Notes: generated by a model not told the origin, from the sequence alone. A stretch of DNA of 35,368 nucleotides from Casp-Chloro-G3 sp002816715 (GCA_027623815.1 JAQBUV010000018.1:1-35368), one strand, 5' to 3'; counted from the first letter of the stretch, positions 23,612 to 31,603 are shown. Translations and numbers: made by a program.

Positions 23612-23742
23612 AGACCAACTCTGTTAAGAAGATCAGTGTTTGAACCGGCCGCATTAGACAAGCTCAGGCTGAGCGAATTTAAACCGCTGTTGGTGAACTG
23701 GTCGAACCATGAATCTGCGCAGTCTCCATTCAGAGTTGGTCT
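23612..23742. repeat. Inverted-repeat pair around a non-coding 131-bp segment
   Basis: AGACCAACTCTG at 23612-23623 is repeated in perfect inversion at 23731-23742. No gene lies between. Together with the GlsB upstream region and the hairpin at 23766-23794 it accounts for the 313-bp gap 23507-23819. Confidence 0.55.
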
Positions 23743-23765
23743 GACAACGGGAGTAATTTTCCGGA

Positions 23766-23794
23766 CTCCGGCCCCGATAGAATCGAGGCCGGAG
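23766..23794 (-). terminator. Strong hairpin downstream of the gamma-carbonic anhydrase gene
   Basis: CTCCGGCC (23766-23773) pairs with GGCCGGAG (23787-23794), with a further CGAT/ATCG inside after one mismatch. It lies 26 bases past the stop of the minus-strand gene. The T run after it is poor, so it may stop transcription only weakly or protect the 3' end. Confidence 0.5.
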
Positions 23795-23819
23795 CGACGA
23801 AAGTAGACTTGAGAACTCC

Positions 23820-24350
23820 TCACCCATCCACCTCGGTGCCGCCCAGACCTTCTGCCTTGAAAAGCTGGGCCTTGCGGGCGTAACTCTCGGCGGTGCGCTG
23901 AATCATCGCGTGATGCCGCTCATTAGTCGGTTCCTCCCTGGCTGACGCCGGTACACCCACCACAAAGGAATTGGCCGGGAATTCCTTGCGTTCCAGCACC
24001 ACCGCGCCGCTGGCGACAATCGAGTTTTTGCCCAGTGTCACACCATCATTAAGGGTCGCCCCGTTGCCGATCAGACAGTGGTCGCTGATATGCAGGGCGT
24101 GGCAAATGACGCCATGTCCCAGGGTTACGAAGTCTCCATAGTAGGCATCGTTGTCGGCGTGGAGCACGCAATTGTCCTGAATATCCACGTATTTGCCCAG
24201 AGTGATTTTGATAGTGTCGGCCCGAATCACACTGCCCGGCCAAACGCTGGAATACTCGCCTATTTCCACGTCGCCAATGACGTACGCCGCCTCACTGACC
24301 CATGCGGTGGGATGAATTTGGGGGGTCTTACCCTGATAGCTGCGGATCAC
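23820..24350 (-). CDS. Gamma-carbonic anhydrase family protein
   Basis: The 176-residue protein is a left-handed beta-helix of hexapeptide repeats (VIGDVEIGEYSSVWPGSVIR, then GKYVDIQDNCVLHADNDAYY). Metal ligands of the gamma class fit the His of CVLHAD and the two His of LGHGVICHALHIS. It may hydrate CO2 using zinc or iron; many family members are inactive or act on acyl groups. The start is GTG, with AAGGAG six bases upstream. It is a single-gene unit, not linked to the VOC/PIG-L pair. Confidence 0.92.
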   Translation of the reverse strand: MIRSYQGKTPQIHPTAWVSEAAYVIGDVEIGEYSSVWPGSVIRADTIKITLGKYVDIQDNCVLHADNDAYYGDFVTLGHGVICHALHISDHCLIGNGATLNDGVTLGKNSIVASGAVVLERKEFPANSFVVGVPASAREEPTNERHHAMIQRTAESYARKAQLFKAEGLGGTEVDG

Positions 24351-24649
24351 GATTTTCTCCTTTGAATGTTAGCTGCTAATCTTGCCTGGAGGCGCGACGG
24401 CCTCGGATTTTTCTTAGAACGTAGTTTTAAAAATTCCTCCCCTCAGGTAAGGCTTCTCGCACGACGGTCTTCGTCCAAGAATGGCAACAACTCCTTCTCC
24501 CTTGATGGGACAAGGCTGGGATGAGGGTAAAACCCCTCACCTCATTCCTCTCCCACAGGGGGAGAGGATGCCGTTCCCTAAAAGTGTCGTGCACTAGGCC
24601 ATTGTGACGGGGAGAGGCTTTTTAGCCACCCTATACCAGTTACTTGTTT
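24351..24649. other. Intergenic stretch with one composite repeat
   Basis: This stretch lies upstream of the gamma-carbonic anhydrase gene and downstream of the PIG-L gene. It contains the composite repeat 24491-24567. GCACGAC occurs on the left (24460-24466) and GTCGTGC in inversion on the right (24586-24592), which may mark the ends of a larger element. I see no gene in it. Confidence 0.55.
24491..24567 (-). repeat. Composite CTCTCCC palindrome repeat, copy 4
   Basis: This is the reverse complement of copy 1 with only a few changes, including the spacer ctgggatgagggt...cccctcacctcatt. The hairpins are at about 24491-24514 and 24547-24567. Confidence 0.85.
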
Positions 24650-25513
24650 CTAGTCCTCTGGCGAAATCCCCTCAAAAAAGTCAAAGTGCACCAGCTCCCG
24701 GGGCTGCACCTCAGGCCAACCCCGTATGAAGTGCTCCCGGCCCAATATGTCGGCGGCCACTTCGCGGGGGATTTTGTCATAGGGCCAATCAGGCGATAAT
24801 TGGGTAAAGTGACACTGGATGCAGGCCATCTTGGCCTCCAACTGTTCTGAGACATCCAATTCCAGATGAATCTCTTCGGCGGGAACTCCGTCGTTGACCC
24901 TCTCCGGCGACGGCATGGGAAAGTCCACCCCGGCCGCTCTTAGCTTTAAGGCCATCTCGGTGCGGTACCCATGGGGACGCGCGCTGTAGAAAAGGCGAAG
25001 GGGCTGGTGGGGTTCTAGCCCATTGGATAGGTGATTGGGAAAGGCAGACGGATCGGCGGCCTGATGAAACGCTTCGGTGGTGTGCTTGCAGATGGCGATG
25101 TGGTCCGGGTGGCCGTACAGTCCGTCTAGCCCGAAGGTCAATACCACCTGAGGACGAAAGCCGCGGATCTGGCGCACCAATTGCTCCACCACTATCTGGG
25201 CGTCGGCATTGACGAAAGCCTGTGGATGCTGGTTGGGCGGTGTTCCAACCATGCCCGAGTCCCGATAGTTCAGCACTACCGGCTCGGCCAGCCCCAGGGT
25301 ACGGGCAGAGCAGAACAACTCTTGGCGGCGGACTTGACCAATGGTCTCCCGCGTCGCCGAACCTTCCTGGCGTATCTCTCCTTCTTCACCCAGGGTGGCC
25401 GTGACCAGGCGCACCGACACCCCTCTAGATGCGTTGGCGGCCAGCACACCACCCACCGGAAAGGCCTCATCATCAGGATGGGCGAAGCAGGCCAATAGAC
25501 GAAAACCAGACAT
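24650..25513 (-). CDS. PIG-L/LmbE family deacetylase (MshB-like)
   Basis: The 287-residue protein is a zinc-dependent N-deacetylase of the LmbE/PIG-L family. The metal motif is LACFAHPDDEAFPVGGVLA (about 7-25) and the second metal region is YGHPDHIAICKHTTEAFHQ. The family includes MshB, which deacetylates GlcNAc-inositol, the mycothiol conjugate amidase, and BshB; sequence alone does not say which substrate is used here. The ATG follows the VOC gene stop by two bases, so the two are coupled. With the GT4 and two-domain GNAT proteins it makes three mycothiol-type enzyme classes within 25 kb, but in separate operons. Confidence 0.92.
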   Translation of the reverse strand: MSGFRLLACFAHPDDEAFPVGGVLAANASRGVSVRLVTATLGEEGEIRQEGSATRETIGQVRRQELFCSARTLGLAEPVVLNYRDSGMVGTPPNQHPQAFVNADAQIVVEQLVRQIRGFRPQVVLTFGLDGLYGHPDHIAICKHTTEAFHQAADPSAFPNHLSNGLEPHQPLRLFYSARPHGYRTEMALKLRAAGVDFPMPSPERVNDGVPAEEIHLELDVSEQLEAKMACIQCHFTQLSPDWPYDKIPREVAADILGREHFIRGWPEVQPRELVHFDFFEGISPED

Positions 25514-25515
25514 AT

Positions 25516-25875
25516 TTATCCCTGCATCTCCAGAACTTCCAGGCAGACTCCCTGGGGGCCTTCAAAGAAACAGACTCGGCGGCCACTGCCCACCTGAGTC
25601 TCCTCCAATATTTTGGCGCCGCTGGCCTTTAGCTGTTCCACAGTGCCGTCAATATCGTCGGTGTCAATGGCAATGTGCTCTATCCCGTAGACCTGGTCGT
25701 GGGTCTGACTGTCGATGAGCGCGGTCACGTTCAGCGGCAGGCCATGCAAGTCCAAACGGAAGCCGCCGTTGGCCGTCTCGGAGACAATCTTGGCCCCCAG
25801 ATTGGTAACGTACCAGTCGGCGGTCTCCTTAGGGTCGGGAGTCTTCAAATGTAGGTGATTAAGTTTGAACGACAT
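25516..25875 (-). CDS. VOC-superfamily (glyoxalase-like) protein
   Basis: The 119-residue protein has the vicinal-oxygen-chelate fold in two beta-alpha-beta-beta-beta halves: KLNHLHLKTPDPKETADWYV at the start, YGIEHIAIDTDDIDGTVEQL in the middle and CFFEGPQGVCLEVLEMQG at the end. Metal ligands could be H7 or H9, H73 and E115 by position. The substrate is unknown. ATG at 25873-25875, with GGGGG upstream, is preferred to a TTG six codons earlier. It is first in a two-gene unit with the PIG-L deacetylase. Confidence 0.88.
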   Translation of the reverse strand: MSFKLNHLHLKTPDPKETADWYVTNLGAKIVSETANGGFRLDLHGLPLNVTALIDSQTHDQVYGIEHIAIDTDDIDGTVEQLKASGAKILEETQVGSGRRVCFFEGPQGVCLEVLEMQG

Positions 25876-25961
25876 AGAACCCCCAGCAGTCAAGATGGCG
25901 GTATTCTAGCACATCAAGACCCTGAGATTCCTAATCTAGCGGTTAGTGGTATATTTAGTAA

Positions 25962-26061
25962 CTATCTGAATACTCGCCGCAGAAGCACATAGGACGCAGA
26001 GAGCGGAAAAAGTAATCGGACCAATCCCTGCGGGCATTGCGTCTCAGCGGTTTTGAGATAG
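25962..26061. mobile_element. MITE-like element with CTATCTCAAAAC ends, copy 3
   Basis: The left end is CTATCTGAATAC and the right end, on the other strand, is CTATCTCAAAACCGC. The 100-bp element contains gccgcagaagcacataggacg. It lies in the divergent region between the VOC gene and the F420 reductase gene. Confidence 0.65.
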
Positions 26062-26109
26062 TCTCTCGGAGTCGTTCTGAATCTACTGTTGTCTAATGTT
26101 GGAGGTACT

Positions 26110-26763
26110 ATGCTGGCATTCCTGGGTGGCACCGGGCCGGAAGGTAGGGGCTTGGCCCTGCGGCTGGCCCTGGCTGGTGAGGAAGTCGTGATCGGTTCGC
26201 GAGACGCTGTTCGCGCCCAGGGAGTTGCCGAAGAATTGTCCCAACTGGCCCCGTCGGCACGCATCACCGGAGCGGAGAATTCCGCCGCCGCCGCCAGCGC
26301 CGATGTCATTTTCCTGACTGTGCCCTATGAAGGCCAGCGGCCCTTGCTGGAGCAGGTGCGGGAAAATCTAACCGGCAAGGTGGTGGTGAACGTAATCGCG
26401 CCCATGCGGTTTGAGCGAGGCCTGGGGGCCATTGCGGTGGCAGTAGAGGCGGGGTCGGCGGCCCAAGAAGCCCAGGAGCTGGCTCCCGACTCGTTGGTGG
26501 TATCGGCGTTTCAGAACGTCAGCGCCGAAGAACTCACCCACCCTGATGTCGTGATGCAGGGCGACGTGGTGGTGTGCTCGAACCACCGAGAGGCCAAAGA
26601 CCTGGTGATGGACTTGACCCGAAAGATTCCCGACTTACGGGCAGTAGACGGTGGCGGGCTGATCAACTCCAAGTACGTTGAGCAGATCACGCCGTTGCTG
26701 GTCAGCATCAACCGGATATATAAGATTCACGCCGGCATCAGAATAGTGGGTATCGACAGCTAG
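26110..26763 (+). CDS. npdG: F420-dependent NADP reductase
   Basis: The 217-residue enzyme transfers hydride between reduced coenzyme F420 and NADP+. The nucleotide-binding loop is AFLGGTGPEGRGLALRLALA (about 3-22), followed by EEVVIGSRD that reads the NADP phosphate. VFLTVPYEGQ-like IFLTVPYEGQRPLLEQV and VSAFQNVSAEELTHPDVV are typical of Npd/Fno proteins. ATG at 26110 is chosen for GTTGGAGG just upstream; seven codons earlier a start is less likely. It shows that the cell probably makes F420, although no F420 biosynthesis gene is in the window. Confidence 0.93.
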   Translation: MLAFLGGTGPEGRGLALRLALAGEEVVIGSRDAVRAQGVAEELSQLAPSARITGAENSAAAASADVIFLTVPYEGQRPLLEQVRENLTGKVVVNVIAPMRFERGLGAIAVAVEAGSAAQEAQELAPDSLVVSAFQNVSAEELTHPDVVMQGDVVVCSNHREAKDLVMDLTRKIPDLRAVDGGGLINSKYVEQITPLLVSINRIYKIHAGIRIVGIDS

Positions 26764-26805
26764 AGTTATTGGCTAGGCTCTTGATAGGCACTGCCTAGGC
26801 GCTGC

Positions 26806-27069
26806 CTATAGATAACCGAGACCGACCAGAGAATTGCTGATGGCAATCAAAGAAAATACCAGAGTGAGCGCGCTGAGCACTCGGGGTTTCCAGCGGCTAA
26901 TCAGTAACCCGACTCCGGCAGCGACCGCCAGTTTGACCAGCAATGCTTCCGGGACGCTGGTGGCCTCCATGAGGAAGTTTATTATCGGGTTGGCCTCTAT
27001 CCCACCAAGGTTTAGACCAAAGATGGTAGAAATAACGTCGGATATGTTAGCCAATATAAATGCTTTCAT
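26806..27069 (-). CDS. DUF5658-like small membrane protein
   Basis: The 87-residue protein has three hydrophobic segments and the pattern ANISDVISTIFGLNLGGIEA followed by NPIINFLME, which matches DUF5658 from memory (a family of small membrane proteins of unknown function). It ends 40 bases from the convergent npdG stop. The ATG has a distant GTGGAG. Function unknown. Confidence 0.75.
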   Translation of the reverse strand: MKAFILANISDVISTIFGLNLGGIEANPIINFLMEATSVPEALLVKLAVAAGVGLLISRWKPRVLSALTLVFSLIAISNSLVGLGYL

Positions 27070-27273
27070 AATTAGTGCGTCTCCACATTATCAGGGTAGT
27101 CTCCGTATTAATGGAGGCTCCGTGCCGGCAAATAACGGGGAGTGGGTTGATTCTGGGTCAATTCAATATGAGTCTAAGTGACTTATATGTTAAATTACAC
27201 GGTGCCCCAGCCTATCTGAGTATTGCCAAGTAACGGGAAAGTAAAGATTTGGCGGTTATGCGGGTGAACGAAG

Positions 27274-27318
27274 TACCCCGGCGCAGGTGAGTACGGCCAA
27301 AAGACCCACACCGGGGTG
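27274..27318 (+). promoter_or_regulatory. Hairpin in the leader of the 174-residue gene
   Basis: TACCCCGG (27274-27281) can pair with CCGGGGTG (27311-27318), ending about 22 bases before the ATG and just ahead of the AAAGGAGG ribosome binding site. It may affect translation, but I do not recognise a riboswitch class. Confidence 0.3.
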
Positions 27319-27340
27319 TATCAGAAAGGAGGATTGAGCA

Positions 27341-27865
27341 ATGCCAAGAGCGACATTGAACCTACAAGACCCAAACGATTTGAAGGCGGTTAACGGAGTG
27401 TGGCGTTTTGCTGGTGGCTTCGTGCCCGGCGAACCAAACGAGGGAGTGGTATCCGAAATGGAGGGCAGTCCAGCCCGCTTGGTGGACTACGATGACTCAG
27501 GCTGGGAAATCTGTAACGACCTGACCAAGTGGCATTCCCGGGGAGTCGCCTTTGCCTGGTATCGCATCAATGTCACCGTGCCGGATAAGGTGGCCGGACG
27601 CGATCTGGCCGGAATGCGAGTCCTGTTTGAGACCTGTGTGGATGACTACGGCGAGATATGGATTGACGGTGAATGCAACCGGGACCGGGGCACGGTGCAA
27701 GGATTCAACGTTCCCCAACGTGTCGTGATTGACGCTGAGCCCAAAGCCGGTGACCAGCACACCATTGCCGTTTTGGGGGTTAACGGCCCACTGGGCGCAC
27801 CCGGTGGCGCGGTTTTTGTGCGCTACGCGACCCTGGCCTTCGAGTGGCGCGAGCCGGGGTATTAA
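27341..27865 (+). CDS. Galactose-binding-like beta-sandwich protein
   Basis: The 174-residue protein resembles the sugar-binding jelly-roll domain at the start of family-2 glycosidases: VNGVWRFAGGFVPGE, then YDDSGWEICNDLTKWHSRGV, FAWYRINVTVPDKVAG and VLFETCVDDYGEIWIDG. It has no catalytic glycosidase domain and no signal peptide. It may bind carbohydrate or serve as a partner domain; the ligand is unknown. AAAGGAGG is a strong ribosome binding site. It is a single-gene unit followed by a repeat element. Confidence 0.78.
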   Translation: MPRATLNLQDPNDLKAVNGVWRFAGGFVPGEPNEGVVSEMEGSPARLVDYDDSGWEICNDLTKWHSRGVAFAWYRINVTVPDKVAGRDLAGMRVLFETCVDDYGEIWIDGECNRDRGTVQGFNVPQRVVIDAEPKAGDQHTIAVLGVNGPLGAPGGAVFVRYATLAFEWREPGY

Positions 27866-27869
27866 GAAT

Positions 27870-27971
27870 CTATCTCAAAACCGCAGAGACGCAAAGTTCG
27901 CCGAGATTGGTCTGGTCACTTTTGTTCCGCTCTCAGCGTCCTCTGCGCCTCTGCGGTGAGTTTTGGGATAG
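27870..27971. mobile_element. MITE-like element with CTATCTCAAAAC ends, copy 4
   Basis: The left end is CTATCTCAAAACCGCAGAG and the right end, on the other strand, is CTATCCCAAAACTCACCGCAGAG (shown from 27971 inward, three extra bases before CGCAGAG). The 102-bp interior has cgcaaagttcgccgag and gcgcctctgcgg. It starts five bases after a stop codon. Confidence 0.75.
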
Positions 27972-27986
27972 TCGCCAACAATTGCG

Positions 27987-28253
27987 CTAATCCTCGTCGT
28001 CGTCCTCAACATCCACTTCGGTGTAGCCCATCGCCTCCAGATCATGGCGGATTAGTAGGCTGAATTCTTCGACCGTGCCGCTTTCCGGCACGGTTATTTC
28101 AATTTTGCCCCGGGACGACTTGGCTATGGCGCCGGGGTCTTCCTTGGTCAATTCCACGCTCACCGACTCCCGGTGTATGCCGAGAGAATCGGTTACTGAG
28201 AAAATGACCTCCATATCCTGCATCGTAATAATGCCTTCGGGCATAGCTGCCAT
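27987..28253 (-). CDS. Unrecognised small acidic protein
   Basis: The 88-residue protein is not one I recognise. It starts MPEGIITMQDMEVIFSVTDS in its second part and ends with a strongly acidic tail DVEDDDED. No membrane helix or cysteine is present. The pattern suggests a small alpha-beta domain. The first ATG (28253) is used; an ATG three codons later is equally possible. Confidence 0.6.
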   Translation of the reverse strand: MAAMPEGIITMQDMEVIFSVTDSLGIHRESVSVELTKEDPGAIAKSSRGKIEITVPESGTVEEFSLLIRHDLEAMGYTEVDVEDDDED

Positions 28254-28308
28254 GACGACTAGACCTCAAATTATTTAGTATCTGGTAGATGTGGGCATAG
28301 GTATTATG

Positions 28309-28935
28309 CTAATGCTCTGGCGCTGGCCATTCGGTGCCAGCCTCCGCGGGCCGCTGATTCGCAGGCAGAGCCAATCCGTCGCTGACCACTTGCTGAAATT
28401 CATGGAGGATAACCTCGCCCCATTCCCTGGCGTGGGACACGCGATGTGCGGTACGCTGGCCTCGGGCCACGTTTCGGGCGTTCTCCCCTTCGCCGGGCAC
28501 CTGGCTGGCGATCATCTCATTCATCGCGTCCAGACGTGGCACCAGCCCCTTGGCGGTCTCGATAAACCGGGCTATCTCATGCATTTCCTGGTCTAAAACC
28601 ACGAAAACCGGCACTGTGTTGGCCCGGTGCTCCGGCAGAAAGGTATTGGTGAGGTCAACCGCTTCGTCGCGGTTGAACACCTCCACGTTGATGTTTTTAC
28701 TGCTCTCCGCCAATCTTAATATTACCGGAGTGGTGCTAACCGCATCTCCGCACCACTCAGCGTGGAACACGGCCAGATTGACCGGCTCACTCAAATTGTC
28801 AAAGTAAGCCTGTACCTCGTTGGGTATTGCCACGGCTTGATAAATTTCAGTGAAGGGTTGCTTATTGACCTTCATCTGGTCAATATATTCTTGGGGTGAT
28901 CGGCCCTGGGAAAACTGCTCCTTGGTCAGCGCCAT
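28309..28935 (-). CDS. Thioredoxin-fold protein with a single active-site cysteine
   Basis: The 208-residue protein has a thioredoxin-like domain at about 45-145: PVNLAVFHAEWCGDAVSTTP and TVPVFVVLDQEMHEIARF with the usual cis-proline (TVPVF). The active site reads WCGDA instead of WCxxC, so only the first cysteine is left and a classical disulfide cannot form; a glutathione-type or peroxiredoxin-like mechanism, or no redox role, is possible. About 60 residues of polar extension follow. The ATG has AGGTGAG upstream. A minisatellite lies 75 bases upstream. Confidence 0.85.
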   Translation of the reverse strand: MALTKEQFSQGRSPQEYIDQMKVNKQPFTEIYQAVAIPNEVQAYFDNLSEPVNLAVFHAEWCGDAVSTTPVILRLAESSKNINVEVFNRDEAVDLTNTFLPEHRANTVPVFVVLDQEMHEIARFIETAKGLVPRLDAMNEMIASQVPGEGENARNVARGQRTAHRVSHAREWGEVILHEFQQVVSDGLALPANQRPAEAGTEWPAPEH

Positions 28936-29010
28936 TCTTGCTCACCTCACTTTCTGCAAATAAAACGTCCCTAGTTTCCCAGTGTTGGATAAAATTGGCA
29001 ATGGGTGAAA

Positions 29011-29089
29011 TTCGTTGTTGCTTTCGTTGTTGCTTTCGTTGTTGCTTTCGTTGTTGCTTTCGTTGTTGCTTTCGTTGTTGCTTTCGTTG
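29011..29089. repeat. 12-bp minisatellite, six copies plus a partial one
   Basis: ttcgttgttgct is repeated six times without a change from 29011 to 29082, then ttcgttg. Read on the minus strand it would encode Asn-Glu-Ser-Asn repeats, but there is no ribosome binding site for such a product. It lies between two divergent genes. Confidence 0.95.
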
Positions 29090-29191
29090 ATTCCGGGATT
29101 CCGGCTATTCGTCCCCCGTGCTAGAATCATGTTAAAATTGTGCTAAACTGCCTACAAGTTACCGCAAGTTGCTGCATTAGTGATCGTCTAA

Positions 29192-29611
29192 TTGACTACC
29201 AATAGACCCGGACACTACCTCAAATACGCCATATTCTGTCGCGATACCGAAGAAGGCCCCGGAGATGAACTGACCTTCAAAGGCATCATTGACCTGTATG
29301 AAGTCCCCATGCCGACCGAGGCTCCCAGCGGGGATATGCCGCTGCTGGGCGAGTTGGACGTGAACCTGGCTTTCTGCATTGCCGGCGCTACTCCGGGCAA
29401 CTACAGTCTTCAAGTAGCAATCCGCGCGCCGGGCATCCCCTTAAACACTCCGCCAGCCCAGAACATCACCTGGGAAGAAGGGATAATGTTCCAGCGTTGG
29501 ATCAAAACCTTTCGTATACCGGTGCAACGGGTGGGACGGCACGTGGCAGTCATCCTGGTGGACGGCGCTCCAGTGGGTGAGGCCAGCTTCATGGTCCGCT
29601 TCAAAGAGTAG
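29192..29611 (+). CDS. DUF6941-like beta-sandwich protein
   Basis: The 139-residue protein starts with HYLKYAIFCRDTEEGPGDEL and FKGIIDLYEVPMP, which resembles DUF6941 proteins (unknown function). The rest is a probable beta-sandwich, with NYSLQVAIRAPGIP and HVAVILVDGAPVGEASFMV. The start is TTG at 29192; no ATG or GTG fits before the conserved start, and no ribosome binding site is visible. It is a single-gene unit. Confidence 0.65.
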   Translation: MTTNRPGHYLKYAIFCRDTEEGPGDELTFKGIIDLYEVPMPTEAPSGDMPLLGELDVNLAFCIAGATPGNYSLQVAIRAPGIPLNTPPAQNITWEEGIMFQRWIKTFRIPVQRVGRHVAVILVDGAPVGEASFMVRFKE

Positions 29612-29711
29612 CAGAATCCTGGAGTAGCTAAATTCCTGGCTGCCCTTTCTACAAATGCACTGAATCTGTACACCCAGACTCATTATTAGCCATAAATGCA
29701 CTCCCCGGGCC

Positions 29712-29740
29712 TTGAATCCGTCATTGCAAAGATGTATTCT
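29712..29740 (+). promoter_or_regulatory. Possible promoter of the first substrate-binding protein gene
   Basis: TTGAAT (29712-29717) is followed by 17 bases and TATTCT (29735-29740), 52 bases before the start codon. The match is partial, so it is only a candidate. Confidence 0.35.
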
Positions 29741-29791
29741 ATAACATAGCTTTACTCAAATAGGCTAATAATATCTCACTATGGAGGACAT

Positions 29792-31570
29792 ATGCGTTTC
29801 CCGTTCCCCTTAAGAAACTGGGTTTGGGGTGTGGTTGCCCTGGTAGCGGTTTTGGCCGTTGCCTGCGGATCGGCCGCAGCCCCGACTACCGCGCCAGCCA
29901 ATACCACGCCGGTTGACCCTACCGCCGTGACTGGCCCGACGGCTATGCCGACGATAGCCCCCACCGTAACTCCTTTGCCCTCGGGTATTGTCTCGGCTCG
30001 AGACACTGTAACCCTGGTAGTGGGTGAAGAACCGGTACAATTGAATTCCTTCCGCAGTGTAGGCGCTGCGCTGAACACTCCTATCGTAAAGGATAACCTG
30101 GTAGAAACCCTGACCTGGCAGTCGGGAGACGACCAGCGAGTCGTTCCCACCGGCGCCACCACCGGCTGGGAACAGGTAGACTCGGATACCTGGCGGTTCA
30201 ACCTGCGCCAGGGCGTCAAGTTCCACAATGGTGAGGACTGGAACGCTGAGGCGGCGCTGCCCAGCCTGGCCTACATGGGAATTGGGGCTAACGACAATTC
30301 CAGCTTCCCATACACCGGCGGCTACACCGCCGAGGTCGTTGATGAATACACCCTGGACATCAACTGCGACATTGCCTGTCCAATTTTCCCGAACACCTCT
30401 TTCTTTGTCGCTTTTGAAGCTCCTCAGTATCTGGCTGACAATCCCGATGATGAGGGCCGGGCACGACAGGCCGTCGGATTTGGGCCTTATCAACTGGTGG
30501 AATGGAAGCCTGGAGTAGAAATTACTGAAGAGATCTACGACGGCTATGTAACCGCCGGAGACCACTACGAGTTCCAGAAGCCCCTGATCCAGAACCTGCG
30601 CTGGCTCTGGCGCGGCGAGCCCACTGTAATGCAAGCCATGATCCAGCAGGGCGAGGCTGACATTGCTTGGGACGTAGGCGTTGACGCCGCCAAAGCCCTG
30701 CCTGCCAACATGGTCAAAGCGGGCAGTTCGGCGGAGACCTTCGCGCTGACTACCAATACGCTGTGGCACCCGGAACTGAAGAAACTAAAGGTGCGCCAGG
30801 CCATTGTTCACGCCATCAACTGTCAGGAAATGGTCGATGTGCTCTACAGCGGACTGACCTCCTGCCGGGGCAATATTATCTGGCCGGGAGTCATTGGCGC
30901 CAGCGAATACAACACGGCGCCTTACGAGTACAACCCACAGTTGGCCCGAGAGCTCTTGGTCGAGGCTAACTACGACCCGGCCAATTCTATAGAAATCATG
31001 GGTCGGGGCACTCGCATACCCAAGCAAGTAGAGGTATACGAGGCAATCCAGGGATACCTGAGTGATGTCGGCATTACCGCCGAGATCAATATCGTTGAGT
31101 CGTCCATACGCCGGGACCGCACCGGCTGCGGCATTGGCAAGGCGGCAGCAGAAGTAGTTGCAGCCTCCGGCCGTAACCCGGATGTAGACCTTCCCAGTAA
31201 AGCGGACTACGCCGCGGCTATAGTAAAGGGAGCCAGTTGTCACTACGGCGACCTGGTTGAGAACGAGCCCTCCAATGAGACCCTGGACTTTGGGCGGCAG
31301 GCCAACTTCTACATGAGTTGTGTTTACCCCCGGTCTCTGGTCTGTGACCCCAGCGAAGGCGGAATCCAGGACCAGATCGCCGTGGCTTTGGCCGCATCCG
31401 GTCAGGACCGTCAGGACAAACTGGAAGCCCTGGCCGACCGCTTCCATGATGAAGTTCTGTTCATTCCTGGTTTTGACCTTCCGGTAATCTACGCAGTAGA
31501 CCCCAAGTTGAACTGGACTACCCGCTTCGACGGGCGCGTCCGGGCCAGCACCATGTGGTTCAGCGAGTAG
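29792..31570 (+). CDS. ABC transporter substrate-binding lipoprotein, family 5 (copy A)
   Basis: The 592-residue protein is an SBP_bac_5 (oligopeptide/dipeptide type) binding protein. A signal peptide ends in the lipobox LAVACGSAA (Cys at about 28). An Ala/Pro/Thr-rich linker follows, TAPANTTPVDPTAVTGPTA. The binding domain includes DTWRFNLRQGVKFHNGEDWN and VDPKLNWTTRFDGRVRASTM. GGAGG precedes the ATG at 29792. It is a clear paralogue of the gene at 31793-33550. No permease or ATPase gene is in the window, so the transporter is encoded elsewhere or is shared. Ligand unknown. Confidence 0.93.
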   Translation: MRFPFPLRNWVWGVVALVAVLAVACGSAAAPTTAPANTTPVDPTAVTGPTAMPTIAPTVTPLPSGIVSARDTVTLVVGEEPVQLNSFRSVGAALNTPIVKDNLVETLTWQSGDDQRVVPTGATTGWEQVDSDTWRFNLRQGVKFHNGEDWNAEAALPSLAYMGIGANDNSSFPYTGGYTAEVVDEYTLDINCDIACPIFPNTSFFVAFEAPQYLADNPDDEGRARQAVGFGPYQLVEWKPGVEITEEIYDGYVTAGDHYEFQKPLIQNLRWLWRGEPTVMQAMIQQGEADIAWDVGVDAAKALPANMVKAGSSAETFALTTNTLWHPELKKLKVRQAIVHAINCQEMVDVLYSGLTSCRGNIIWPGVIGASEYNTAPYEYNPQLARELLVEANYDPANSIEIMGRGTRIPKQVEVYEAIQGYLSDVGITAEINIVESSIRRDRTGCGIGKAAAEVVAASGRNPDVDLPSKADYAAAIVKGASCHYGDLVENEPSNETLDFGRQANFYMSCVYPRSLVCDPSEGGIQDQIAVALAASGQDRQDKLEALADRFHDEVLFIPGFDLPVIYAVDPKLNWTTRFDGRVRASTMWFSE

Positions 31571-31603
31571 ATAACTCCTTTCCCTTTCTTAGGGAGAAAT
31601 TCC

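Noticed and set aside
28942..29130. A minus-strand protein made of NESN repeats
   Set aside because: It is the translation of a 12-bp minisatellite and has no ribosome binding site; treated as a non-coding repeat.
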